DNA from: an uncultured Acidiferrobacteraceae bacterium
Lineage (GTDB): Bacteria > Pseudomonadota > Gammaproteobacteria > Acidiferrobacterales > SZUA-150
Direction of reading: 5' to 3'
Assembly: GCA_913009895.1 (NCBI GenBank)
Contig: CAJVXY010000025.1
Location: forward strand, 1-43,711
DNA: 43,711 nt
Position numbers and translations under genes: made by a program. Below the pieces are notes generated by a model. That model worked only from the letters and a program-made list of their open reading frames with translations. It did no database searches and was not told the origin of the DNA. How positions within the stretch are numbered: position 1 is the stretch's first letter; every line of letters begins with the position of its first letter. Shown here in pieces: positions 1 to 6,008 of this stretch.

Positions 1-177
1 GCTGATTATGGTACGCACTCAATGCGGCGCACTAAGGTCGCATTAATCTATCGTCGCACGAAGAACCTCAGAGCGATTCAATTACTGCCTGGGCATACCA
101 AGCTGGAAAGTACAGTTCGTTACCTGGAGATTGAAGTAGATGATGCCCTGGAAATGTCAGAACAAACAGAAGCTTGA
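1..177 (+). CDS. Tyrosine recombinase (phage-type integrase), C-terminal end only
   Basis: The open frame runs in from the left edge and stops at TGA 175-177, giving 58 residues. They carry the end of a tyrosine recombinase catalytic domain. An H-x-x-R box is seen at residues 6-9 (H6, R9). A P-G-H box follows with H32, and the presumed nucleophile Tyr41 lies nine residues after that His, the usual spacing. Such enzymes cut and rejoin DNA at attachment sites through a 3'-phosphotyrosine link. The N-terminal part is outside the window, so subfamily and activity cannot be judged. The fragment carries nothing that marks it as an integron integrase. A hairpin follows at 188-212, and then minus-strand small genes with palindromic spacers, so the gene may belong to a mobile or cassette-like region. 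Family call is firm; subtype is unknown. Confidence 0.85.
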   Translation, partial: ADYGTHSMRRTKVALIYRRTKNLRAIQLLPGHTKLESTVRYLEIEVDDALEMSEQTEA

Positions 178-187
178 TCCATTCTCG

Positions 188-212
188 GGAGTGCCTGTCT
201 GTTAGGCGCTCC
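188..212 (+). terminator. Possible terminator after the integrase
   Basis: Stem GGAG-T-GCCT pairs with AGGC-G-CTCC around a 7-nt loop, eleven bases after the integrase stop. The T-rich stretch that follows (TTACTTTTATTTTAT) is interrupted rather than a clean run, so termination strength is uncertain. Confidence 0.45.
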
Positions 213-274
213 TGGTTACTTTTATTTTATCGAGATCTTGGAATATATAGCTGCTCAATACACGAAGCGGACGG

Positions 275-376
275 TCGTTAACGGCTCGCATAATGGGCGC
301 TGCTTTGCTTTGACCCAGTGAGTGAAGTGAACAAATTGATGCGATTGTTAGGCGATTTCATCACTACCGCTCACTG
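275..376 (-). repeat. attC-like imperfect palindrome at the 3' end of a small gene
   Basis: Read on the minus strand, the stop codon of the 371-780 gene is followed by GCCTAAC (matches the integron R'' consensus RYYYAAC), then ATCGCAT, a spacer, ATGCGA and GTTAAC. TCGCAT and ATGCGA are perfect inverted arms. A second stem pairs CAGTGAG (370-376 on plus) with CTCACTG (316-322), and AGTGA with TCACT inside it. The position just 3' of a gene and the imperfect symmetry are typical of attC sites. The opposite core GTTAACG misses the GTTRRRY consensus at one base. Confidence 0.4.
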
Positions 377-780
377 ACAACGCAAAACAATAACATCAGC
401 ACCCAATGGCGGGGTCGGTAAACCTTGTGATTTCATTCGCTCCTTCATGACCCATAATCCAGTATTGGCTTTCATTGCGTCACCTGTTTCTGGGTTTAAG
501 ACAAACATACTGAAGCCAGTAGAACATGATATCCACGGCACCTCTGGATTCTCGCGACATACCGCATCTTCCATCATTAGCCAGTCTGGGAATTGTAATC
601 CTTGATTATTGGGCTTCCGTTTTAACTCGAACATTATCGATTCCAGTTTTAATGATTTTTGCCATGAACCGTTCTCAAACGACATGCCAACACCATCTAC
701 CGATTTACAAAACCAACTTTTTTTGCAGCTGAAGCGTTTAAGGAAATTAGAATTGCTAGAATAAAAATTAGTATTTTCAT
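371..780 (-). pseudogene. Small secreted protein, signal peptide and body in different frames
   Basis: An ATG at 778-780 opens a clear signal peptide (M-K-I-L-I-F-I-L-A-I-L-I-S-L-N-A-S-A), but that frame stops after 27 codons. The body, about 115 residues ending at 371, is open in the -1 frame and reads on smoothly from the signal peptide if one extra A is assumed in the run of seven A at about 718-724. The joined protein would be exported, about 135 residues, with Cys residues after the cleavage site. The 104-residue form starting at an internal ATG (685) lacks any signal peptide and is less convincing. Options are a one-base deletion (pseudogene), a sequencing error in the homopolymer, or -1 ribosomal slippage on A-AAA-AAA. 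I do not recognise the family; function is unknown. It is followed by an attC-like palindrome and lies in a row of similar small minus-strand genes. Confidence 0.6.
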
Positions 781-812
781 ATATCTGAATCCATATTCGT
801 TATGATTTCTTT

Positions 813-880
813 AAACGCCTACCGACTTTGCTTACGGGATTTTGAGAAGCGTAGCGTAGCAAAAAACCGGTACAACGCCT
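813..880 (-). repeat. Palindromic spacer between small genes
   Basis: Between two small minus-strand genes lies an imperfect inverted repeat: ACCG (821-824) pairs with CGGT, and GCTTACG pairs with CGTAGC with one bulged base. It is bordered by two direct copies of the 7-mer ACGCCTA/ACGCCTT (814-820 and 874-880). The bulged hairpin between short direct borders recalls attC architecture, but the borders do not match the attC consensus well. Confidence 0.35.
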
Positions 881-889
881 TATTATAAG

Positions 890-1144
890 TCAATGATTTA
901 AAGGCTTGCATGAATAAGTGTTAGATTGTTTTTTGTTAAGCATTTCTATAATTTCTAAGCATACATCCAAATCTTTATCGAAACCATGAACAGAAATTAT
1001 GTAATCCTTTCCTTTTTTAAAAACACCATAATCAGCACTATAGCCAATTTTGTTTTCGTGGAAGAAACTTTTTAAAACTTCTGCATCAGCTGCAAATGTA
1101 GTTGCTGGCCATATTAAGCCTATTATTAATAAAGTGTCTCTCAT
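890..1144 (-). CDS. Small secreted protein of unknown function
   Basis: 84 residues. A signal peptide is seen at residues 1-18 (hydrophobic core L-L-I-I-G-L-I-W-P, cleavage likely after T-T-F-A). The mature part of about 66 residues has two Cys (in the D-V-C-L-E and Y-S-C-K-P contexts) that could form a disulfide, and a mixed charged sequence. The start is supported by an AGGAG ribosome-binding site seven bases before the ATG. I do not know a named family; small exported proteins of this kind are common in cassette-like arrays. The neighbours are short minus-strand genes with hairpin spacers on both sides. Periplasmic location is inferred from the signal peptide; function is unknown. Confidence 0.7.
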   Translation of the reverse strand: MRDTLLIIGLIWPATTFAADAEVLKSFFHENKIGYSADYGVFKKGKDYIISVHGFDKDLDVCLEIIEMLNKKQSNTYSCKPLNH

Positions 1145-1179
1145 TTCATCTCCTCTGACTTATAACGAATAAGCTAAGG

Positions 1180-1215
1180 AGCGGCAAAAGACGATAGCCT
1201 TTTTACCGTCCCGCT
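1180..1215 (-). repeat. Palindromic spacer between small genes
   Basis: AGCGG (1180-1184) pairs with CCGCT (1211-1215), with further partial pairing of CAAAAG against CTTTTT inside. It sits between the 3' end of the 1239-1442 gene and the start region of the 890-1144 gene. The adjoining sequence ATAACGAATA (1162-1171) recurs inverted as TATTCGTTAT near 794-803, ahead of the next gene, so the spacers share sequence. Confidence 0.35.
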
Positions 1216-1238
1216 AAAGTGCCTTGCTAGCACTGCAA

Positions 1239-1442
1239 CTAAGTAGCTTTACCTCGGAAGGCATAGCCAGCAGCGAAAAGAGATAGGGCCTTGAAATGTA
1301 CCCATATATCTTGCGCAGCAATTATTTTTACAGCGCTATTGTTAAAATAAATAATTGCTGAAGCAATTAAGCCTATGGTAATTATTACGGATAATACAAT
1401 AGTTATAATAGAGTGTGATTTAGATTTAGTAAACATTCGCAC
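1239..1442 (-). CDS. Small membrane protein of unknown function
   Basis: 67 residues. The short basic N-terminus (M-R-M-F-T-K-S-K-S-H) is followed by a strong transmembrane segment at about residues 12-34 (I-I-T-I-V-L-S-V-I-I-T-I-G-L-I-A-S-A-I-I), and a weaker hydrophobic stretch at about 50-62. Predicted to sit in the inner membrane with the N-terminus in the cytoplasm. No family is recognised. The upstream ribosome-binding site is not strong (GAGGTGC lies directly before the ATG). It belongs to the row of short minus-strand genes with palindromic spacers. It could be a real cassette gene or a decayed one; confidence that it is expressed is moderate. Confidence 0.5.
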   Translation of the reverse strand: MRMFTKSKSHSIITIVLSVIITIGLIASAIIYFNNSAVKIIAAQDIWVHFKALSLFAAGYAFRGKAT

Positions 1443-1518
1443 CTCACCTACCGCATACGCGATTGGTAGATACGATGCCTATATCTAGTGGCGTGGCCAG
1501 AATTGGAACATCGCGATT

Positions 1519-1692
1519 TTAAATTATATCGCCGAGGCTTGAAGGCCATCTGGTCAAGGTAACCAGTGATTCAATTACAACACCATCACCCTTATTCTTC
1601 AATAGTGCTAACAGTGCATTAGAAGGCGTGTCGTAAACACCCTAATTCGGGGCATTAGACAGCTCGCCGCCTAGTTCAAAAAACATAGCCAT
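1519..1692 (-). pseudogene. Possible small gene broken by an in-frame TAG
   Basis: Within the otherwise empty 1443-1842 stretch, the minus strand reads from ATG 1690-1692 to TAA 1519-1521 as 57 codons with one internal TAG at codon 17. The part after the stop (41 codons, with D-T-P-S-N-A-L-L-A-L-L-K) has protein-like composition. The gene may have been inactivated by a nonsense mutation, or the frame may be open by chance. No family is recognised. Confidence 0.25.
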
Positions 1693-1728
1693 TCTCAATA
1701 TTTTGTCATTCAGTCACTAAAAAGACTA

Positions 1729-1766
1729 GGTCAGCATGACCGGCTGCTTTCGCTGCAAAGCAGCCG
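1729..1766. repeat. Two adjacent hairpins downstream of the antitoxin-like gene
   Basis: GGTCA-gca-TGACC (1729-1741) is followed directly by a perfect 10-bp stem, CGGCTGCTTT (1741-1750) with AAAGCAGCCG (1757-1766) and a 6-nt loop. There is no T-run on either side, so it is not an ordinary terminator. Similar GC-rich hairpins are typical of cassette recombination sites and small interspersed repeats. Confidence 0.5.
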
Positions 1767-1842
1767 TTTGGTAGTTATATGTTGGCAATGAACATTAATC
1801 TTGCACAAAACAAAAGATATTTTTCAGCTTCTGTCGTCCATA

Positions 1843-2028
1843 TTATTTTTGCCATTCCCTGGTTTTTTTCTCCATGTCTCCATTAGAAATATGTTTGCCA
1901 TTTTTTGCGTCTGCAATGCCATTGTTTACCATGCGCTTGAATGCCAGCTCACGCAGAATATCATCATAGCTGCTATCTTCTGGCGGACTATCGAGCACCT
2001 GTTTTATCTGATCTTTTGCGGTAAACAT
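1843..2028 (-). CDS. RelB/Phd-like antitoxin-type small protein, no toxin partner seen
   Basis: 61 residues. The pattern, an acidic N-terminal helix (Q-I-K-Q-V-L-D-S), then P-P-E-D-S-S-Y-D-D-I-L-R-E-L, then an A-F-K-R-M-V-N-N-G-I-A-D-A-K-N-G helix and a C-terminal S-N-G-D-M-E-K-K tail, resembles the short antitoxin-like proteins found beside ParE/RelE toxins. Those bind and block the toxin and often repress their own promoter. The ATG is preceded by GGTGAT at about five bases. No toxin ORF follows on the minus strand (1500-1840) and none precedes it, so it would be an orphan, or the toxin has been lost. The assignment rests on pattern memory, not a search. Confidence 0.55.
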   Translation of the reverse strand: MFTAKDQIKQVLDSPPEDSSYDDILRELAFKRMVNNGIADAKNGKHISNGDMEKKTREWQK

Positions 2029-2148
2029 ATATCACCATTCATAAAGTTATTACGTAAGTATAGTATTTTTTTAGTAGGTTATAAAATCAGGCAGCAGTTT
2101 TTATGGAGATTATTTCTTACTGGCCAGGTGAGCATTTATCGACAGCAC

Positions 2149-2176
2149 AAAAAAAGCCACCCGTATGGGTGGCTTT
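2149..2176 (-). terminator. Rho-independent terminator of rpoH
   Basis: GCCACCC (2156-2162) pairs with GGGTGGC (2167-2173) around loop GTAT. On the minus strand the stem is followed by seven T, 34 bases beyond the end of rpoH. Confidence 0.85.
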
Positions 2177-2209
2177 TACTCGTCATGACGAAACATGATT
2201 AAAAATCTA

Positions 2210-3070
2210 TCATGTATCGAATGACAGAGACCCTTTCATATTACCCAGCGCCTTTTTTTCGATTTGCCTGATGCGTTCTGCCGAGATGTTGTATTTAGCG
2301 GCCAGTTCATGGAGGGTCGCTTTTTTACCGGCCAACCAGCGGCTGTTGATAATGTCCCGACTTCTTTCGTCCAGACCTTTTAAGGCATCAGATATTTTTT
2401 CGTTGCGATCGCTGGTCTGGTCATTTTGTATGGCCAGTTGTTCAGGGTTATAACGCATGTCCTGAATGAAACCAGCAGGCGCGCTCCGGAATTCATCATC
2501 ATTGTCCTGGTTGTCAGCATCAAAGGCCATGTCACGACCGGTTAATCGCGATTCCATTTCCAGCACGGTTTTTTCCGGCACATCAAGATTGGTTGCCATA
2601 TCAGAAACTTCCTGCCCGCTTAACCAGCCAAGATGTTTCCGTGATTTGCGTAGATTAAAAAATAATTTACGCTGGGCCTTGGTGGTGGCGACTTTGACAA
2701 TGCGCCAGTTCTTGAGCACGAAGTCATAAATTTCTGCCTTGATCCAGTGGATGGCAAAAGAAACCAGGCGCACACCGCGCTCAGGATCAAAGTGTTTGAC
2801 TGCCTTCATCAGGCCAATATTGCCTTCCTGGACCAGGTCACCCATGGGCAGACCGTAACCGGCAAAACCTTTGGCAACCCGCATGACGGATCGTAATTGA
2901 GAAATAACCAGCTGTTGGGCGGCTTTTAAATCACCCTTATCACGGTATCGCGTCGCCAGGTTTTTCTCTTCGGTGGCGGATAAGACAGGCAGGGCGTTAA
3001 TCGCCTGGGTGTAGCTGGCAAGCCCGGCATCGTTATGAAAATTGATCGCTAACGGATACTTATTAGTCAT
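2210..3070 (-). CDS. rpoH: RNA polymerase sigma-32 (heat-shock) factor RpoH
   Basis: Directs RNA polymerase to heat-shock promoters. The product is 286 residues, the usual RpoH length. Region 2 is seen at about residues 50-125 (G-D-L-V-Q-E-G-N-I-G-L at 77-87, then H-F-D-P-E-R-G and W-I-K-A-E-I). The RpoH box Q-R-K-L-F-F-N-L (133-140), diagnostic for sigma-32, follows. A region 4.2 helix-turn-helix lies near the C-terminus (L-H-E-L-A-A-K-Y-N-I-S-A-E-R-I-R-Q-I-E). I chose the ATG at 3068-3070 because GGGAGAGA lies just upstream and M-T-N-K-Y matches family N-termini; an ATG 54 bases further up would add 18 unlikely residues. Its promoter overlaps a CIRCE operator (3111-3140), so HrcA control is likely. 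It sits downstream of ftsX on the same strand, a classic gammaproteobacterial order. Confidence 0.97.
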   Translation of the reverse strand: MTNKYPLAINFHNDAGLASYTQAINALPVLSATEEKNLATRYRDKGDLKAAQQLVISQLRSVMRVAKGFAGYGLPMGDLVQEGNIGLMKAVKHFDPERGVRLVSFAIHWIKAEIYDFVLKNWRIVKVATTKAQRKLFFNLRKSRKHLGWLSGQEVSDMATNLDVPEKTVLEMESRLTGRDMAFDADNQDNDDEFRSAPAGFIQDMRYNPEQLAIQNDQTSDRNEKISDALKGLDERSRDIINSRWLAGKKATLHELAAKYNISAERIRQIEKKALGNMKGSLSFDT

Positions 3071-3110
3071 TTTCCATCTCTCCCAATATAAGGGTCTTCT
3101 AATAAAGACC

Positions 3111-3140
3111 ATTTTAGCACTCAAACATTTAGAGTGCCAA
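3111..3140 (-). promoter_or_regulatory. Sigma-70 type promoter of rpoH
   Basis: On the minus strand: -35 TTGGCA (3135-3140), an 18-bp spacer, and -10 TAAAAT (3111-3116); each hexamer matches consensus at five of six bases. Transcription would begin near 3104, leaving a leader of about 34 bases before the rpoH ATG. A perfect 6-bp stem, GGTCTT/AAGACC (3093-3110), overlaps the start-site region. Confidence 0.65.
3114..3140. promoter_or_regulatory. CIRCE element (HrcA operator) over the rpoH promoter
   Basis: Plus strand TTAGCACTC (3114-3122), nine bases, then GAGTGCCAA (3132-3140). The CIRCE consensus is TTAGCACTC-N9-GAGTGCTAA, so 17 of 18 conserved positions match with the exact 9-bp spacing. 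It covers the promoter from the -35 hexamer to most of the -10, as expected for a repressor site. HrcA itself is not encoded in this window. Confidence 0.85.
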
Positions 3141-3219
3141 TAGTCTTGAGAGTTCCCCGGTTAAAATCCTATAACCTATTGTTTCTAGTGTAATTAATGG
3201 AATAGTTTAAACCATAAAG

Positions 3220-3236
3220 CGGTCTGGAAAAGACCG
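3220..3236 (-). terminator. Weak hairpin after ftsX
   Basis: CGGTCT pairs with AGACCG around a 5-nt loop, 12 bases after the ftsX stop on the minus strand. It is followed by CTTTATGGTTT rather than a clean T-run, so termination before rpoH is probably partial. Confidence 0.35.
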
Positions 3237-3247
3237 GGGGGAAACCT

Positions 3248-4162
3248 TTAAGTTGGGTTAATTTCGCGCAAATGTCGACCCACTGCCAGCCGTGAGCCTA
3301 ACCAGCCCAGGGAGGCGCCAATGAGCAATAACAGGCCGGTCTGTGGGCCATCCAGACCGCTGATCTCAAGCTGACTTGCATAGAGGCTGGTCAGTTGCGA
3401 CATGGGCTCAGCAATTACCAGCAACCCGCCCTGAACCAGTAACCATGCGCCAAAGGCCCCGAGCAGGCCCTGGATTAAGCCTGAATACAGAAAGGGCCGG
3501 CGAATAAAGGCATTGGTGCCCCCCACCAGTTTGGTGATTTCAATTTCACTGCGACGATTGGTGACCGCCAGGCGGATGGTATTGCCAATGGTCAGAATGA
3601 CGCCGAGGCCTAGCAGCACGGCCAATAACCAGACCCCCCGTTTCGCGAGCACCAGGAACGCAGACAGTCGCTTGACCCATTCAAGATCGAGCTGGGCGAG
3701 CTCTACCTGGTTATTGTTCCTGATTGTTTTTAGTAATGCTTCCAGTGTCTCCGGATCGGCAGCACTTTGTTTCGGCGTGACGATAATGACTGCCGGTAAG
3801 GGGTTTTTTTTCATGGCCTTGATGGCGTCGCCAAAGCCGGAATATTTTTTAAATTCAGCCAGGGCTTCCCTGGCGGAAATATACCGGGTTCGTTCAATGT
3901 TTTTATTCTGCGCCAGTTTTTTAGTAATTCTTTTGGCGCTGGATTCACTGACGGATTTTTTTAAAAAAACAGAAATCTGGGCGCTGTCCTTGATGGCACC
4001 ACTGGCCTGTTGGGCGTTCTCGAGAACAACAAACAAGCCCGCCGGCAAGGCCAGGGTAATGCCAAGCACTGCAATTGTCATCAAGGTGGCGACCGGAGTA
4101 GACCATAATTGTCCCAGCGAAAAGAACAGTGTCTGAAAGTGCCGCAAGAAATAATTTTTCAT
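3248..4162 (-). CDS. ftsX: Cell division protein FtsX (membrane subunit)
   Basis: Partner of FtsE in the divisome; FtsEX couples ATP hydrolysis to control of septal peptidoglycan hydrolases through periplasmic activators. The product is 304 residues. TM1 lies at about 25-47 (A-V-L-G-I-T-L-A-L-P-A-G-L-F-V-V-L), followed by a periplasmic domain at about 50-170 with the I-S-V-F-L-K-K and Y-I-S-A-R-E-A-L stretches conserved in FtsX. Three more TM segments lie at about 176-200, 222-250 and 276-296, the standard FtsX/MacB-type layout. The region before TM3 (R-R-S-E-I-E-I-T-K-L-V-G-G-T) is the FtsE-contacting motif. It begins nine bases after the ftsE stop, so the two are co-transcribed. Confidence 0.96.
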   Translation of the reverse strand: MKNYFLRHFQTLFFSLGQLWSTPVATLMTIAVLGITLALPAGLFVVLENAQQASGAIKDSAQISVFLKKSVSESSAKRITKKLAQNKNIERTRYISAREALAEFKKYSGFGDAIKAMKKNPLPAVIIVTPKQSAADPETLEALLKTIRNNNQVELAQLDLEWVKRLSAFLVLAKRGVWLLAVLLGLGVILTIGNTIRLAVTNRRSEIEITKLVGGTNAFIRRPFLYSGLIQGLLGAFGAWLLVQGGLLVIAEPMSQLTSLYASQLEISGLDGPQTGLLLLIGASLGWLGSRLAVGRHLREINPT

Positions 4163-4171
4163 GACAACGTT

Positions 4172-4858
4172 TTATTGAGCATTGTATTCATCGTCGTTTT
4201 CGGAATCATAAACCAGCTGGCCCTCGGCAAGCTGGATTACCCGTTTTTGTAATCGTTTCAGTTGTCGCAGGTCATGGGTTGCAATCATGACGGTGACACC
4301 ATGGACATGAAAATCATAAAATAAATCCATAATTTCATCAGAGAGTTTTTCATCGAGATTACCCGTGGGTTCGTCTGCAAGTATCAAGGGCGGTTTGTTA
4401 ACCACGGCACGGGCGATGCCGACCCGTTGTTGCTCACCACCAGACAATGTCAGCGGGTAGAGTTTTTCCTTATTGAGTAAGCCAACCTTGTCCAGTGAGG
4501 CCCGGACGCGGCGTTGGATCTCACGATGGTTGAGCCCGGATACCACCAGTGGCAGGGCCACGTTATCAAACACGGTTCGATCAAGCAGTAGCTTGTGATC
4601 CTGGAATATAATGCCGATATCGCGACGAAAATAGGGTATGCGCCAGTTAGACAGTTTATTACAGTTTTTATTATTGACTTGCAGGATGCCCCGGGTGGGC
4701 CGCTCAATGAGTGTGATTAATTTAAACAATGTACTTTTGCCGGCACCGGAATGGCCAGTGACAAAAACCATTTCTTCCGGTTTGACATTAAACGTTACTG
4801 CTTTCAGGGCATCATGGCCCCCGGGGTAGCGTTTAGAAATATTTTCCAGTTGTATCAT
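4172..4858 (-). CDS. ftsE: Cell division ATP-binding protein FtsE
   Basis: Cytoplasmic ATPase of the FtsEX complex. The product is 228 residues, normal for FtsE. Walker [10 protein letters not shown] is at 35-43, a Q-loop F-Q-D-H-K-L-L at 85-91, the ABC signature L-S-G-G-E-Q-Q-R at 138-145, Walker B with D-E-P-T-G-N-L-D at 162-169, and the H-loop A-T-H-D near 195. F-Q-D-H-K-L-L and L-D-R-T-V-F-D-N-V are characteristic of FtsE among ABC proteins. It follows ftsY after an 84-base gap and precedes ftsX by nine bases, the standard ftsYEX order. Confidence 0.97.
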   Translation of the reverse strand: MIQLENISKRYPGGHDALKAVTFNVKPEEMVFVTGHSGAGKSTLFKLITLIERPTRGILQVNNKNCNKLSNWRIPYFRRDIGIIFQDHKLLLDRTVFDNVALPLVVSGLNHREIQRRVRASLDKVGLLNKEKLYPLTLSGGEQQRVGIARAVVNKPPLILADEPTGNLDEKLSDEIMDLFYDFHVHGVTVMIATHDLRQLKRLQKRVIQLAEGQLVYDSENDDEYNAQ

Positions 4859-4942
4859 TGTTTCGTATTATTGAGGTGGCCAGTTAAGATTTTAGTTTTT
4901 GTTTCAATTAATATATTTTTGTTTATAACCTGGCTTGCCAAC

Positions 4943-5863
4943 TCAACTGGCCAACAAGGCATCGATATAATCGACCGCATCAAATGGCCGTAAATCTTTT
5001 TGTCCTTCACCGACACCAATGAACCAGATGGGCATGCCGGTTTTTTTTGCGATCGCCAGTACGATACCGGCCTTGGCCGTACCATCGAGCTTGGTGATAA
5101 TAATGCCGGTGACATTGACGGCGGTATTAAAATTGGTAAGTTGTACCAGCGCATTTTGTCCGGTGCCGGCGTCGAGCACCAGTAATACTTCATGGGGGGC
5201 AGCAACATCTCTTTTGTTGATCACGTTTCGAATCTTGATCAGTTCCTGCATGAGATCGGTACTGGTATGTTGGCGACCGGCGGTATCAACCATTAATACA
5301 TTAACGGATTTTGCGGCCGCAGATTCCATGGCATCATGGACAACAGAAGCGGCATCTGAACCGATTGGCTGGGATATGACCGGGACATCATTGCGCGTGC
5401 CCCAGGCTTGTAGTTGTTCAACCGCCGCCGCCCGAAAGGTGTCACCAGCGGCGAGCATGACAGTCTGACCAGCTTGTGCCAGTCGGGCGGATAATTTACC
5501 TATGGTTGTGGTCTTGCCAACGCCATTGACGCCAACCGTCATGATAACGAATGGTTTTTCCTGTTTGGTAATGACCAGGGGCCGGGTGCAGGGCGCCAGT
5601 AATTCCAGCAAATATTTTTTTATAAAATCATAAACAGCGGCACTATCAGTCAGTGACTTCCTGGCGACGCCTTGCTGTATTGCGCCAATAATATCCTGGG
5701 TCAGCTCAATACCAACATCGGCCGTCAGGAATAGTGTTTCCAGTTCTTCCAGCAAGGCCGCGTCTATGGGTTTTTTGCCTGATAAGAGGCCAGCCAGACC
5801 CAGTCCCCGTCCTAATTTACCAAACAAGCCTGCTGGTTTATTGTCAATTATGGTATTGGTCAT
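4943..5863 (-). CDS. ftsY: Signal recognition particle receptor FtsY
   Basis: GTPase that docks ribosome-SRP complexes at the inner membrane. The product is 306 residues and is almost only the N and G domains: helical N domain at about 10-95, P-loop G-V-N-G-V-G-K-T-T at 111-119, D-T-F-R-A-A-A motif at 141-147, D-T-A-G-R at 193-197, and the T-K-L-D-G-T-A-K-A-G motif near 257. The long acidic A domain of E. coli FtsY (497 residues) is missing; short forms occur in many bacteria and keep a short amphipathic N-terminus (here A-G-L-F-G-K-L-G-R-G-L) for membrane binding. Three segments before the P-loop fit the SRP-GTPase fold. It is the first gene of the ftsY-ftsE-ftsX run and is divergent from the M16 peptidase pair. 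Confidence 0.97.
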   Translation of the reverse strand: MTNTIIDNKPAGLFGKLGRGLGLAGLLSGKKPIDAALLEELETLFLTADVGIELTQDIIGAIQQGVARKSLTDSAAVYDFIKKYLLELLAPCTRPLVITKQEKPFVIMTVGVNGVGKTTTIGKLSARLAQAGQTVMLAAGDTFRAAAVEQLQAWGTRNDVPVISQPIGSDAASVVHDAMESAAAKSVNVLMVDTAGRQHTSTDLMQELIKIRNVINKRDVAAPHEVLLVLDAGTGQNALVQLTNFNTAVNVTGIIITKLDGTAKAGIVLAIAKKTGMPIWFIGVGEGQKDLRPFDAVDYIDALLAS

Positions 5864-5890
5864 TTGATATTCAACATTCCACTCGATATA

Positions 5891-5914
5891 TAGTATCTTT
5901 GATGTAGTATCTTT
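5891..5914. repeat. Direct repeat in the ftsY/M16 divergent intergenic region
   Basis: TAGTATCTTT occurs twice (5891-5900 and 5905-5914) with a 14-bp period, in the 145-bp gap between two divergent genes. It could be a regulator site; nothing else identifies one. Confidence 0.4.
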
Positions 5915-6008
5915 ACCTGGTATTTCCCGGCGCCAGATTGTTGCTGTCCAGATATATGCGGACTGGCGTATTATCCGTGTCTCATTTGCTGAAAGGAAGG
6001 ATTGTATT

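Noticed and set aside
1801-2202. Open frame of 133 codons on the plus strand
   Set aside because: Covers the antitoxin-like gene and the rpoH terminator on the opposite strand; no start signal and no protein-like pattern.
3093-3110. Stem GGTCTT/AAGACC as an RNA thermosensor of rpoH
   Set aside because: From the predicted start near 3104 only part would be in the transcript, so it cannot form as RNA from this promoter.
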